Numbered from the stretch's first letter, positions 24,083 to 37,661 are shown. The stretch: 64,000 nucleotides of DNA from Sindora glabra (GCA_020226215.1 CM035233.1:8122001-8186000); one strand, 5' to 3'. Numbers and translations are program-made. The notes: a model not told the origin generated them from the letters alone.

Positions 24083-26769
24083 CAAAGAAATAATTATAAA
24101 TAATTTTAAGTTCACTAGAGACATTAGTGTCAATAATGTAAAAGTAATCCTTCAAATAAGTTAGTTTATATCTACACAAATAATCATGTAAGATAAACAT
24201 GACAATATTTTAGGTCTTTACATCCATAAAGGAAAAAATTATAACTTTTAATTTTCATAATTAACACAAAATATTGAAGCATATTATTGTAAAAATTTAA
24301 TCTTTTCTTAAAAGAAATAAAATCTTGTTACTTGTGGGTAGAAAGATTTTTAACATTCAACATCATTCAAAAACTTCATGTTATTTAAATTAACTTATAT
24401 AATAACCTCTTGTACCTAGGGTACTATACAAACCAATCCAAATAACAAGAACATCCTATTACAAAATTCAAGAGGAGAATATATTGATTTGGTAAATGGT
24501 GACTACGGTGACATATATTCATTATCACTCATAGAAATCCCATGGGAGAACCTATTATTTAATGATTATATCCTAAAAATAATTATATTTAAAAAATTTA
24601 TTGGTTTGGTAAGCAAGTCATTGTGTGGCAAATACTTACTTTGTTAATAAAATTTCCACAAGATAAAATCATATCAATGATCAATTATCATATCCAAATC
24701 CAATTTAAATAACATGTGTCCCAAAAAATTAATTTTAATTATAATTATTATAAATATAATGTAGGTAGATAATTACAAAACTAATCATGCCAAAAAAGTG
24801 TAAAGTTCCTTAAAGATCAAATAATCCTATTAGAATTATTTATAAATTCATATTGTATGTAATTTAACAAATCATACATTTCATGTGTAAAGCAAATAAA
24901 ATTCAAATGAATTTTATAATACATAAGCAACACTAAATTGCATATAAAACATATATAAGATTATTGTTGAAATTATTGTCAATCTCCAATTTTGATGATC
25001 TCATCATCTCTTGATTTTATATTTCACCGAGAAAGATATAAAAAAATAAATAAATTCCATTAGTATATAAAAAAAAGAAAGAAAAATAATAGAAATGATT
25101 ATCTATCATGGTGTTAATATAAAGTTAAATTTAAAACTTATAGATACATAATCTTGTCATATTTCAATAATATCTAAAATAGATATACATCAAAATTTAA
25201 ACTGCATCTTATAGAAAAAAGATGTCTAATACAACATATTAATAAATATTCAACAAAGCTTGTTTAATTATCTAGGAAAATTTAGTAAAATTAAATAATA
25301 ATAAAAAAATTTATAAAATATTATGGGTAACAATCAATTATAATAATTAGTATATTAAAGAATTGAGAATATATTTAAAAAAAATTAAGTGGAAAACATA
25401 ATATATTTTACAACTTTAAAATGTGAATTTTATTAGAGGGAAAACAAATGTTAAATGAGTTCAAAACTTTTGTTATATCATCTTAAAAACTCTAATGTTA
25501 CATGGTAAAAAATATATAATATAATTTTTTATTCATTAATTAACACTCAACTATATCATGTAACATCATATTCCAAAAGAAATGACAAAAAAATTATTAG
25601 ATAAAAAAATATTTGGTGATCATTAACCTTTGTTTTCATTAATAAAATTCTCAAAATTGGGACAAATATTACCCATAGCCAATATTCAATCTCATTAAAA
25701 TTTTCTGGATAATTTTAAGTCCAAGAAAAAACATGAATTCAACAAAAGAATTTTTAATTTATTTAGTAAATAATAATGATAAATTTTTATCTCATAAATT
25801 AAAATTTTCAATAAGGGATCTAGAAATTACCTATACTTTTATCTCCATAAACAATTTTTATAATATATTTATTATTATCATCATAATACATATATATAAA
25901 TATATTACATTATTATATGTATTAGTTAAAGCTAATAGACAACAAAATGACTATCTATTCATCATCTTTATTAGTGTTATTTAAAGTTTGCTTAGAATTT
26001 ATAAGAACTAGACCTACAAGTTGTAATTTGCAATTCTTCTAAATCATGACTGATGCTATTGTCCAATGCTCCAATCAAACATTTTTTTCCTTAAAATTTT
26101 GAGTTGGGCTTACGACCCAAAGTTAGAAGGTGCATCAATGCCTTTAACCACCCAACTCTAAAAGATTTATACAAAACCAAGCTACCATTAAAGCTTCAAA
26201 TGAAGCCTTGTTGGTGCATTTTAAGGTGACTTTGGCTACATTGCCATAATGGGCTATAGAATCCAATAGTTAATCACATTTTGATAACAAATCCTAAAAA
26301 AAGATAAAAAAATGCATTTTTGATTCAAAAATAGGAAAAAAAATTTCATAAATACCAATTAATTCTTTTTTATTTTACTTTTTTATTCATATTATTAACG
26401 GGTAAATCAATCCCATTTTATCCTCTAAAGAATAATTTAGAATTGTGTAATTGTACTAAATTAAGAGTTTTAAATTATGAACCTAATAAATATAAATTTA
26501 AAAATTAAATTCAAAAAATCTTCCAAAAATTACAATTAAAATCATGCAAAAATGTAAGCAATAGAATAGTAGAAATATAATCTATAATAACCTTAAACTA
26601 GTGTCAAAAAACATTCATTAATTTCATATATACAAATATAAAGCATATAATATATAAATTGAAGAAATTGAAATCACAAAAAGAAAATTAGACTTTTATA
26701 TACATTCATACAAATAGAGCATTGGTTTATAATGGACTACATTGACACCAAACATTTAAAAAAATATGA

Positions 26770-28010
26770 ATTAAGTCATAAATTTATAAGATTGATTTCA
26801 CTGAATTACATGAGTTTTAATTCATCAAAGAATTTGCATATTTATTTCTACCATGGTGATTAGTGATTGCAAAAGTAAATCTTTTTATACTTTTTCAAAT
26901 AAAAAACTTTTGTGTTCACCGTAATAGGATAGTGCACACAATATTTTCTAAAGTGTAGAAGGGATTTGCCTAAAAATAGATGTAAAGGATCTAACTCTTT
27001 ATCCATCAAAGAGGTTAAATACTAATCTATGCCAAAAAGAAATCACATCCAATAACATTAAGTCTCAAGCCCAACAAATGGAACCTTAGTTCAATTTTAA
27101 TCATTTTTGGACTTAATCTAAATTGGACCACACATAAATAAAAAAGACTAATTAATTGCAGTCTAACATAGAAATTTATTTAAAATTTCTATTAGTATCA
27201 TAAAAAATTTTCAATGGAATATTATATTATAGAAATGTTTGTCCAACAGTGTTATAAGAATGAAGAATGCTATTTAACATTATAGTAGATTTTGACTACG
27301 TTAAAACTTGATAAAATTATATACCATTTCTTTAATGAAATTATAAGTATATTTTACTTTTAGTTTTAATTTGTTGTAACTATTGTCATAAAAATTAGTT
27401 CTTTGAATTATTAGACCATTGTCGAGATAAACAATGCCTTGCGCTTAATAGTTAAATGATGGCAATAACTATAAAAGTCTATAACTTTTGTTAATAATAC
27501 TATGAATAATGGCATGCTCTATTGTTATGTTTATGGCCTTTTTTTGGTATGTTAGTCAGAAGATAGAAAAAATTAGGCCTTAAGAAAAGCCAAAAAAGTG
27601 AAGTTTACTAATAAAAATGGAAGAGTAGCAACATATGGCTTATCCCATAACCTGCTGCTAATCTTTAGCTCCCATCTTTGCCATAACATTAATATAATTA
27701 TTCCTTTTGTTTTTTGAAGTATGAAAGAAACTTACAATTCGCTCCCTTTTTATGAGGTTTTTAATGTTTGCAATAATAATACCATATTTGTATCCTCCAC
27801 TGTAACATTTTTACTAATAAGCTCTATAATATTTTTATCCTAAGTAATATGCAATCCCTTTCTAATAGCATGAAACTTAACTTAGATATTAGTTGTAATT
27901 TCTAGAGATTTAGAGAACCTAACAACCCATTTCTTATTTACATCTTTAACTAGACCATTACATTTATCTTTCCCAAGATTGCCTATAAAGCTTATGTTGA
28001 TGGCCTTTTA
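26770..28010 (-). pseudogene. LINE fragment B: RNase H domain and 3' region
   Basis: On the minus strand, 28010 to about 27640 reads, with stops, as the RNase H domain found at the C-terminus of plant L1-type ORF2 proteins. Visible pieces are GNLGKDKCNGLVKD (consensus GNPG..G.GGLIRD), KKWVVRFSKSLE, then FHAIRKGLH (consensus ELWAIRDGL). Below that, 27640-26770 is the 3' tail, shared with LINE copy A and with the copy at 48.35-57.6 kb. It is decayed by stops and has no RT part, so it is either 5'-truncated or cut at the junction near 28010. Confidence 0.65.
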
Positions 28011-28469
28011 CATGTGTTAAACTCTCTTTAAAATATAGCAAGTTAGAATTTATTTTGAAAAGAGGAAAAATTATGATGACCAGTAAATTCTATTAAATCC
28101 AAAATTTTAAGTGTGAATTATGAAATAAAATAAAATAAATAATTTAATAGAAATGAGAATATGAATTTTATGAAAATTAGATGAGAAAAGTTACATAGAA
28201 TCATAAAGTATAATGTTTGGCATTATTATAAATAAATATGTGAGTATGGAAGAAATTTAAGTAAAACTTTTTAAAAATGCCTTGAGGACATTACTGCTCA
28301 ATTTTTTAGACAACTACCCTATTTCCTCTCATTTCATCATCATTCTTATCTTCTCCTAACATTCTCTTTTCTTTTTCCTTATTCATTATCAAACTAAGAG
28401 AACTTCAATATTTCCCTAATTTCCTTTTCTAATCAAGGTAGAAATATCATTCTTATGGAGATTTCTTCT
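28011..28469. other. Left flank of the copia insertion, LTR-like, no gene
   Basis: This AT-rich sequence with a pyrimidine-rich section (28320-28430) runs into the copia 5' LTR and appears to resume at 45110. Together with 45110-46300 it resembles the general plan of S1/S2, including a zone of short palindromic motifs, but the similarity is too weak to assert. Confidence 0.35.
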
Positions 28470-28978
28470 TGTTTCCATTAAAGTTAATTCTATTTTCAAC
28501 TTTTAATTCAATAATTCAAATAAAATGTAAAAAATTTTAGCCCAAGCTATAATAATAGTTTAGTTAGGCCTAAATTGTAGTTTAACCTATAAATATGGTA
28601 GTAGTTATTTCTTAGCAATGGGTGACCCATTTCTAGTTACAAGTTATAAGCAAAGTCATTACTACTAAACCTTATGCTAATCTGATTACATCCCATTGGT
28701 GTCAAATATATGTTCACTTCCTATAATATATTGATAGTTAGGATTTATAGGAAGAGCCATTTCTATTATTCATTTGAAGACTTATCAAATTAGTCATCAA
28801 ATTGATTATGCATTGCAATGGACATGAACATTTTTAGAGTAGATCATGATTTGTTTGATATTTATCACAAGTATGGATGTGGTTGGCACTTTAGGTATTT
28901 CACTAATTTTTATATCTATGTATGATATTATGCCTATTTACATGATTCAATAGGATTTAATTTTATAAAATTTTGACA
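28470..28978 (+). repeat. Copia 5' LTR
   Basis: It starts tgtttccatt and ends ttttgaca. It aligns along its length with 44607-45109, sharing blocks such as 'gtttaattaggc/gtttagttaggc', 'tatttcactaatttttatat' and 'tttacatgattcaa'. The start is approximate because the first 14 bases differ between the two LTRs. Confidence 0.8.
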
Positions 28979-28980
28979 AT

Positions 28981-28993
28981 TGGTATTAGAGCC
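28981..28993 (+). promoter_or_regulatory. Primer binding site, initiator tRNA-Met type
   Basis: tggtattagagcc lies 2 bp after the 5' LTR. The plant copia consensus is tggtatcagagcc, complementary to the 3' end of initiator methionine tRNA, so one C to T change is seen. Confidence 0.9.
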
Positions 28994-29282
28994 ATCTAGT
29001 AAATTTGGTCAAATCATTACATGGATTCAAAAGTAATTTATATTTTAGGGGATTTTAAAATTTATGATAAATATATTTTTTGGATAAAATTGCTATGAAT
29101 TTTTAAAATTATTTCACAACATAAATTTTTGTTTTATATTTTATGATTAATTATATGCTTGATGATGAATTGCATAAGTCATCTGAAGTTTTAGTATAAT
29201 TTGTAGAAAATTAGGATAAATTCCATATTTCATATTTGAATACATAATTTTGTGTCTTTGCATTATAATTTTGTTAATAAAT

Positions 29283-29285
<3 letters not shown>

Positions 29286-29328
<43 letters not shown>
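29286..29328. repeat. (TA)n microsatellite
   Basis: Forty-three bases of uninterrupted alternating t and a inside the copia leader. Confidence 0.97.
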
Positions 29329-29331
<3 letters not shown>

Positions 29332-29804
29332 TTTTGGATTATTGATTTCAAATATATGCAAATGTTATTTTTTTAATCAACAATATCAGTATAGCATATC
29401 TAGTATTCAAATTTGACAATATGAAATATTAACTTATATCTAAATGTCTTTGCATTATTATTTGTTGTGTTTAGTCCAATATATGTGAAATTGACTTACA
29501 CTAATATGTCTTTGTTCAATTTTTCATTTTTTAAGTATGGATTAAAATTAAATTGGGTAGCTTATATTTGTTTCTGTATAGTATCTTTGCATTGTTTTGA
29601 ATGCATTGTATTTCATTGTTCCAAAATTCATCATATGTAAATGTTCTTATGTTTTGGAAAATAGTTGATGCATAGTGATAATGAAATTCATATTATTAGT
29701 TTTGAAAAAGCTATAAAGCTTTAGATTGTTTGAATAAACAATTTTTCTAGAAATTTTTTTAGTTTTGAGATAGAAAGGCTTTTGAGCATGATTTTAGTTG
29801 TTAA

Positions 29805-30265
29805 TATATTTCTATAAAAGTATAATGTGTTTGAAATTTTAAAATGGGCTAGAAATAGTGACATTTTTCCATTTTAAAACCTTGAAGAACATTAAAAAAA
29901 TTTTTGGGAAAAAATTCTTTAAATTTAAACATTTTTAAAACCTATATTTTTTTAAAAAATTTTCATTAAAGTCCATTAAAGATTGATTTTGTGTGAAAAC
30001 TGCATTGAAAAAGGCATATAATTGGCTCCAATTTGTATTTAATACATTCTCATTAAAGTATAATATGTTTGGTGTTTAAAATAGGCTAGTTGACTTTTTC
30101 CATTTTTGAAACATTAAAGACCATTAAAAAAGTTTTTAGGAAAAATTCTTTAAATTTAAAAAATTTTAAAACATATTTTTTTAGAAAGTTTTTGCATGAA
30201 AATCCACTTTTGTGTGAAAACCATGATGAAAGATGCATAAAATTGGATCCAAAACTACCAAGTCA
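29805..30265 (+). repeat. Tandem duplication, 239-bp period
   Basis: 'agtataatgtgtttg' at 29819 and 'agtataatatgtttg' at 30058 start two diverged copies. Both continue through 'aaattctttaaatttaaa', 'ttttaaaac' and 'ttttgtgtgaaaac'. The frame at 30090-30278 lies in the second copy and is not a gene. Confidence 0.75.
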
Positions 30266-31265
30266 ATGTTGGATTTGAAATCAAGTTAGGCAACTTAAGT
30301 TGTAAACCTAGCTAAAAATAGAAAGAAATCTATAGTACAAATGTTGTGTGTCTCACATGCAACAAAGGCACGTGCAAATGACACACTGTTGTCCCGACAT
30401 CAAATAGTAATGATGATTGTACCATAGGGCTCCACTCTTCAAGCTTTAATTTTTGGATATTTTTCTATATTTTTTAGAATTTAAATTATTTTAATTTATT
30501 TTTGCCTATTTAATTTAAGTGCTCATTTGAATTTATTTAAGCTTGAAAATTTTACAATACGATTGCTATGGTTTAGGCTTCTATATATAGTTTTTTGTGC
30601 AATTTTGGGTAATGTTTAACCTATTAATCTCTTTTTGCATGAATATGTAAAATATATTTTATAGGAATCATTTTGGGTTAATATTATGTCATTGAATTTT
30701 ATATAATTTTAGACTGCCTATCATGGGCCTAATTACATAAATTTTGGTTAATATTTATTAAAATGTTAGTAGAACCAAGAAAAATGTTATGTTAATAATT
30801 TTTTGATACCCTATTGATATGATGTTATTAGTATGACTTGTTGGCGACAACATTAGTATAAGATTAAACATTGTATTTCTAAAATCTTTTAGCACCTTAT
30901 TGTGTTAAGTTTTAAAAATATGATATTTAATTTTTATATTATATTATAAGGTTTTAAATGTCATATCAATGTTAGGTCTTACAATAAAATTTTATGTATA
31001 ATTACATAGTTTAACGAGAAAAATTTAAAGCATGATTAAAGAAAATATACATTAATGTATTGAATTTATTTTTCTTAATTTCATTGCTTATATGATTAAA
31101 TGTTGTTAGGATATTGAATGGGATAAACCATGAGGATTGTGCTAAGTTATTAAAGTTGTATCTAATAGTTTTTAATCTGGATCTAGCTATTAAGGAAATA
31201 AAACCTGTTATTAATGTCGAATCTATAATAAATAGAAAAGTCATTATGAAAAGTGGACTTATTCA

Positions 31266-31905
31266 AATAAGGTATTTTTAATGGTGATGATATATATGGT
31301 AAAAAAATTATCAAAGAGAGCATCCCAAAAACTAATAATGCAAAAGCATTATTGGATTCTATGATTGAAAAATATATGAAATTTGATAAGGTTAAGAAAG
31401 GTTTATATCTCTTGTTATTTGAAAAATTAATGTATGATGGTGTTAGTGGAATAGAAAAGCATATTTTGAGATTAGTGAATTGCTACAACAAATTGAAGTC
31501 TATGAAAATTGATTTATGTGATAGTTACTTGACTTGGTGAATGCTAAAATCTCTCCGGTCTTAGTTTGACATTATAAAAATGTCTTACAATATTAAAAAA
31601 GAGTGAATGGACCATAAATGAGCTTTTTCCATTATTACTCAAGCCAAGGAAGGTATAAAAGAGGGCAATGCTTTGGTGGTCAATTATATTGCTTATGGTT
31701 TAACCTCAGAATATTATATGAGGGCTAATTGAAAAAATAACAATAGCTAACATAATCATAAAAGGAATAAAGAGGAGAAACAGACTAATAAGTAATGCCA
31801 TAGGCCTAAAAGGTCTTGTTTAAAGGTAATTACAAAATTTGCAAGAAGTTTAAACATAAAAAAGTATATTGTTGCAAGCATAAGAAATGGGCCTAAAACA
31901 AAAAT
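31266..31905 (+). pseudogene. Copia gag remnant with zinc knuckle
   Basis: The core reads YDGVSGIEKHILRLVNCYN and KLKSMKIDL (about 31430-31515), the well-known gag segment of plant copia elements (consensus YDG..G.R.HI..L..I..KL..L). It ends near a worn zinc knuckle at about 31830-31875 with exact CX2CX4HX4C spacing, except that the first Cys is now Tyr, a single G to A change. Gag would package element RNA in virus-like particles. Stops and frameshifts rule out function. Confidence 0.8.
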
Positions 31906-32082
31906 AAAGGTACCCATCTAGCTTTAGTTTGTTTTGAATCAAATATTGTCAATGTGCCATCAAACATTTAGTGGTTAGACAATGATGTTACTACTTATAT
32001 AAAAAATTATTCTTAGGCACTAAGAAACTTAAGGAAGCCATGTATGGGAGAGCTAATTGTGTGATTTGCAAATGAAGATAAA

Positions 32083-32957
32083 ATGGAACCAGAACATTTT
32101 ATAACTTTTACATTACGTTTGTTATTTGGAAATAAATTGGTTTTGAATAATATTATTTATGTAACTTTGACTTGGAAGAATTTAATTTTAGTTGTAGCCT
32201 TAGATCATTTTGGAAATAAAAATACAATAGTTAGAAAGAAAAGAAATAAAACTGATGGAAAGTTCTCAATGCTTTAACATAGATGGTTAGGGTATACTTG
32301 TCAAGAAAGAATATCAAGACTCGTAAAGGAAGGAGTGTTACATGACTAAGATTTCTCAATCAAAACTTACATCAATCACATTAAAGGTAAACTTTTGAGT
32401 AGAGAGAAGAAAGGAAAGTATTCTAAAATTAATCCATAATAACATCAAGGACCCATAATACCTTATGCTTTAGGAGGATACAAGTACTTTATTATCTTCA
32501 CTAATGATTACTTTAGATATGGTTAGTTATAGCTACTTTATGACATGTTAAAGTTATTGAAAGCCTTTTAAGTCATTTAAGGTACTAGTTAAGCTAAAAT
32601 TAAGGAAAAATATAAAATAAGTCAACTTTGATAGAGGTGGTGGGTATTATGATATGTATGATGAAACAAGTAGAAATCTTGATCTTTTTGCAAGGTATTT
32701 ATAGAATTGTAGAGTTAAAGCAAGTTATACTATGCTTAGGACATTAAAGTAGAATAGAATTGAGAAAAAAAAATCAAACTCTTGTGGATATGGTGAAGTG
32801 CATGCTAGCCCATAATTTGCTACTAGAATTCCTATGGGGTGATGCGTTAAAAACAACAACCTATATTCTAAATCAAGTCTTAAGCAAGTTAATGCCTAAA
32901 ATCTTTTACAAGTTGTTGCAAGGTAAAAAGGCTAGTCTAAGACATTTTCAAGTTTAA
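32083..32957 (+). pseudogene. Copia GAG-pre-integrase and integrase core remnant
   Basis: HRWLGYTCQERISRLVKEGV (from 32278) is the GAG-pre-integrase motif (consensus HRRLGH...R...L...G). The integrase core follows: ALGGYKYFIIFTNDYFRYG at about 32467-32523 holds the first catalytic Asp region (consensus GGYKYFITFIDDYSRYG). A damaged stretch around 32630-32665 corresponds to the SDRGGEY block. The open frame 32760-32957 gives TLVDMVKCMLAH, LLEFLWGDALKT and ILNQVLSK, matching the third part of the core. Several stops and frame changes separate these pieces. Confidence 0.85.
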
Positions 32958-33203
32958 CATTACAAAGTTAAATTAAAATTATATATTCCTTCCATAAAAA
33001 ATTGATTCGAAGATAGTTAATGGATATTTTATTCAATTCATACAATTAAAATAATTAAATCAGATTAAGCTATCTTTTTTAAGGATAAGTTAGACACTAG
33101 GAGCTAAGTATTGTACATCTCAAATCTTATAGAAGATAACACAATTGTCCTATTAAAACGTATGTTATGAGAGTCATTTTTTATTATCCTACATGATGAT
33201 CAA

Positions 33204-34028
33204 GTGCAACCAATAGCAAAAGATATCGAAACTAATAAGATAGATGGGAAGATTCATTTAAGGAGATCTCATAGAGTTTGCAAATTAATGATTCTTAATA
33301 ATTATCTAGTATATCTACAAGAACACAAATATGACATCAGTGATGACATTAATGTTAAAACATTTTCACAAGTAGTATACCGTTTAAACTGTTTTGATTG
33401 GTTGAGTTTTATAAAGGGGGAACTAATTTTAATGCATAAAAATTAGGTGTGAGCTCTAGTCGAGCTATTTGCAGGACATAAGCTAGTTAAATGTAAAAAA
33501 GTCTTTAACACAAAAAGTGATGTTTGAGGTGAAATTGAAAGGTACAATACTCGATTGGTAGCTAAAGTCTACATTGAGAAGGAAGGCTTAAATTACAAAG
33601 AAATGCTCTTAACAATTTCAACTAAAGACTTATTTTGAGTTAACATAGTGATGATGAGTCATTTTAATTTGGAGCTACATCAAACAGATATAAAGGTAGC
33701 CTTTCTAAATGGTGACCTATCAAATTCTATTTATATAAATTAGCTAGATGGTTTCTAGGAGAAGGGTAAAAAACATATTATGTGTAAACTTAAAAAGTCC
33801 ATACATGGCTTAAAAATTTGTCTAGGCAATGGTACCTCAAGTTTAATGATGTAATGACTTTTTTGGGTTCAAGGAGAATGATGCGGATTAATGCATTTAC
33901 ATGTAGATAAAAGCAAGTAGTTTTGTAATACTAGTATTATACATGGATGACACTCTCTTCATAAGAAATAATATGCACCTATTGACTAAGACAAAACATA
34001 TGTTATTAATAACATGAAGGATCTTTAA
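33204..34028 (+). pseudogene. Copia reverse transcriptase remnant, 5' part
   Basis: 33204-33446 encodes the linker before RT (LRRSHRVCKLMI..YLVYLQEH..DI..D). RT motifs follow in broken frames: RYNTRLVAKVYIEKEGLNYK at about 33540, LELHQTDIKVAFLNGDL at about 33671, and YMDDTLFIRN at 33940-33970. YMDD stands where copia enzymes have YVDD. The frame breaks after MKDL at 34025, exactly where the gypsy element begins. The remainder, starting with the matching GNASYVLGIEIY block, resumes at 43269. Confidence 0.88.
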
Positions 34029-35610
34029 TGCATGCCATAACATGCTAAAATTAAATATTATTAGTTTGATAAAGAGTTCTGTTATAAAGCGTGATAAACC
34101 AGGTTGAATCCTAGTAATTTATTTGATATATCCTTTCTCAATAATTTATTAACTATGATTAGTAAATTGTTTGAGCTTTTTATATACTAAAAATAAAAAG
34201 GAGAAATGTAAATAGAAATGAAGTGGAAATGTATATAAAATTTAGGTAGAATATAGACGAGAATGAACATAATACCAAATTAGGGGGGGTCTTAATTTGA
34301 AATTAAGACAAATGCACAAAATAAAACAAAATATAGAAGTAAAATAGAAGGATATAAAATCAATATAGCAAAATAATTGATTTAAGGATTTAAAAGCTCT
34401 TAATACAAAATATTTATGAAAATAATTGATCAATATAGCAAAATATTTGACCATTCTAATTAATTTTTTAACTTTGAATTATTCAGAACCCTTGCAATAA
34501 TTTATGAATCCTATGCTAGATAATCATTTAGGATTCATTCAATTAAGATTAACAAAATTAAGCAATAACTATAATTTATAAAGTTAGAGATAAATTGATT
34601 TAAAAATGGAATTCAATTGAATTGCACAATTAAACAAAAAATCTCTAATTTAATTTCTCAACCCTCTATCCTCATATAGAAAATCATGATTAACTAACTA
34701 CAATTCAACAAAAAATAGATAAATATCAGAAATCATAAGATTGAATACAAATTGTATTAAATCAGCATTTAACTTATGTAATTCCAAGCAATTAGCACGA
34801 AGAATGAGGAAAAAAGAAAAAATAATTAGAAAAAATCAATATTACATCAAAATCCTTGAATCAACTAAAAAATTTAGCCGTTCATGGTTGAAAAATAAGA
34901 AACTTGTAGAGAAGGAAGTTATTGTCTAGAATTCTATAGAAGTGTTATGTTACTTTTGAAGGTATAAAACCCTATATTTGATTTCTTTTCCTATAAAACC
35001 CTAATAGACCTAGATCATATACCTCTTAATGTTACAAAGAATAAAGCTTTGTTAATTTTAAAAGCCAAAACCTATTTTACATAATATGACATTATAAAAG
35101 TCACTGTATTGAAATCCTACAAGTCTAAATTTTACCTAATGTAAGACCATCAAAACCATATAGTTTTGCTAAAATACAAACTTGAAACTTATTGGTCTAG
35201 CTCTTGGAAACTATGAGCACTAATTTCACCTTGATTGGACCTTTAGAGCTCTAAATATGACCTAAAAATTGAAATTAATTCAACTTGGATAAAAATAAAG
35301 CATTAGCTTCATGACTAAATTTAACCTTTAAAATGTTTCAATTAGGATTTAACCAATGCATAAAAATTTTTAACTTCCTTTAAACTTTCTAACAATATAA
35401 AGATTACCCAAATTTAATATTTAGAATTCAAGATATAACTAAAAATATGAAATAATGTAAAAATCCAATATTAGTCAAAAAAATTTCAAAACATTATAAA
35501 ACTAGCCATAAATTACAATATAGGGCCAATTCTATATAATTAAACATATGTAACACATTGAAAGACATAAAATAGAAGAGATAATATAGTTAGTATTTTA
35601 CATATCAAAT
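34029..35610 (-). repeat. Gypsy 3' LTR (left copy, R1)
   Basis: On the plus strand it starts tgcatgccataacatgc and ends near ttttacatatca at 35610. It aligns with 40312-41509 plus 43093-43262, for example 'tttattaactatgatt/tttactaactatgatt', 'ttcataa/taaagt..agatcaaa' and 'aattaaacatatgtaacac'. The plus-strand open frame at 34741-34929 lies within it and is not a gene. Confidence 0.75.
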
Positions 35611-37330
35611 TTCCCCACACTTTTCCTTTACATGAACTCGAGCAAGATATAATTTTATTCAAACTAAGAAATAAAAGACTTACTTTTCAAAAATTTTAAA
35701 ATCATAAATCCACAAGCAAGAAGCAATTAAAGCTAATAAAAAATATAATATATCATGAAGAAAAATTTTAACAAACTTGAAAATAACCACCATAGAAACT
35801 TCATTTAAAAAGAGTAAATCAACATTATAGATTCTTACAATATTCATTCTCTAACCTCATAAATGTTTAAAGTAAGCGTTTCACTCATATTCATTCTATG
35901 AAATTGCTCTATCATAAGCTTACTAATTATCTTATTTCACTACTCAAATCACATGCACAACATAAATTAAAAAGATTTTATTCAAGGTTGTAATGTGGCT
36001 AAATAAAAGAAAAGGAAACATGAAGGTATAAAAGGATGAAAACCTAATAAATTAATAAAGTACTTGAACTGTAAATATATAAGTTAATCATGAATAATTA
36101 TAACTCAACATAACAAATTAATTTTAAATTCAAACATTCATTAACTTATTTCTTCTTTTTTTTCTTACATTTTCACTTTTTTCTTTTTTATATTTTTTTT
36201 CATTTTTTCTCTTTTCTTATTGATTTTCTTTTATTTTCTATTCAACTAATCTTTGAACTTGAAATTGATAAATTTTCAAAATATACACATTTACATACCT
36301 TTATACTTATCTAAAATTCCATCTCACAAAAATTTAAATACTTTACTAATCTTTTAGATTTAGTAAAGATACTTATTTTTCATTTAAAAAAATGCTCATG
36401 GCTAAATTAGCAAAGAAAAGGGTAATTAAACTTAAAGGTGGCTTTGCAAAGATAAAAAATTAAGTTAGTTATTTGTCTATAGTTTAAATAAAAAAAATGC
36501 CTTCATCATTTTTATGCATGCAAGTGAAAATGTAATCTAAAAAAGAATCAAAACTATTTTTAGAGAAATAATTTATGGAAGAACAACACTTAAATCTCAT
36601 TAGGAAAATCATGTTACCAGGTTTAGTATACCAATTCAAAATCTATTATTACATTAATTAATTTCAAAAAGAAAAATCATTCATTCAATCATGTTATTAC
36701 TCTTATCTAATTTCGATTTAATCCTACTCATGAAAAATGAAAAATCTCCATCAATGGAAAGCATCTAAAATAACTCAAAATCAAGTGAAGAGTAAACTTT
36801 TGTTCTTAAATTTTAAATTTTTATCATTTTTTTTTACTTTAAAAGCATTAAATGAAGATACAAAACACAAAATAATTCCTAGAAATCTCCCCTACACTTA
36901 AATTTTATATTGTCCTTAATGTAAAGTATATTAATATCAAGAAAAATAAAAAAAAATAAATTAAGAGAGAAGGGTAAAAGAAAGTAAATCTTAAAAAGCT
37001 TAGGTTGCCTCCTAAAAATCATTTTTTTAATATCTTTCATTGGCATAGCTTTAATTTCTTTAACTAAGATCTATATGATGATTGAGTCCCTCCATTTCTT
37101 CTAAATTGCCAAGTTTTATATCATCTAATAATGAGGTCATTTGAAAATGGGGGTCATCTAACATAATATCTCTAAATGCTATCCTTGAATCACTTTTTCT
37201 TGAATATTCAAAATTATTTTGTATAATAAACTCAACATGGTTAATAAAATGATTAGAATGATCAATAAGAAAGCACTTTTATTCTTTTAAAAAAATTTAA
37301 ATTTATCAGGATCAATAAAAGGTACTAAGT
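35611..37330 (-). other. Gypsy 3' untranslated region
   Basis: The minus strand shows purine-rich tracts (complement of 36130-36250). Further upstream is 'aagtgtaggggagatttc' after 'attaaggacaata' (36880-36921), and then 'ttaggaggcaacctaagc' (37000-37018). These three signatures are characteristic of the non-coding 3' part of Athila/Tat-type gypsy elements. Confidence 0.7.
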
Positions 37331-37355
37331 TAGTGGTAGGAACTATCTTTATTAA

Positions 37356-37661
37356 TTATATTTCTTTATGATCATCAATTTTTTCATTTTTTGAAATAGC
37401 ATTATTCTCATCACATTTAAATGCTAAAATCTCCACATATATGACACACTTAGTATCACAGTCATAGTAAGTATACTCATGGCCATGAATATAATCCATA
37501 AATTCAAAAATTTTAGAAAATTCAACAAATATGTTATCATGAGTACTATTAACATGTATATCAAAATCAATAAACTCAAAACTAGCAAAATAAAAAATAG
37601 TAACATTAGAACTAGAACCATAAAAAATAGCAATATGAAAAATCAAAATAAAGAAAATCAT
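37356..37661 (-). pseudogene. Open frame downstream of gypsy protease, unrecognised
   Basis: A 101-residue frame beginning with a hydrophobic stretch (MIFFILIFHIAIFY) and continuing FEFIDFDIHVNSTHDNIF. It lies where polymerase should begin, but contains no RT, RNase H or integrase motif. It may be the junction left by the loss of pol or a remnant of the 3' region. I would not call it a gene. Confidence 0.3.

Larger units (their letters stand above)
22971..26770. other. AT-rich repeat-like DNA, no gene seen
   Basis: No retroelement domain could be named with confidence. A minus-strand stretch around 26260-26130 (NKASFEALMVAW and neighbours) faintly recalls a gypsy RNase H, but stops interrupt it. 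A plus-strand open frame at 25733-25984 is low-complexity. The stretch also holds a 43-bp tandem duplication and a long (AT)n tract, listed separately. Confidence 0.4.
28994..31265 (+). other. Copia leader, long and expanded
   Basis: About 2.3 kb separates the primer site from the first recognisable gag codons, far more than usual. It contains a (TA)n tract (29286-29328) and a 239-bp tandem duplication (29805-30265), and possibly further small insertions. No coding signal is readable. Confidence 0.5.

Noticed and set aside
23817..24200. 127-codon minus-strand frame with Tyr-Ile run
   Set aside because: The frame is kept open by the (AT)30 microsatellite.
26130..26260. Gypsy RNase H fragment on the minus strand
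   Set aside because: Only one short segment resembles the domain (CTNKASFEALMVAW against a CTNNEAEYEAL type consensus); flanking sequence does not continue it.
34741..34929. Basic 62-codon plus-strand frame
   Set aside because: It lies within the gypsy LTR, antisense to the element; no counterpart is kept in the other LTR.
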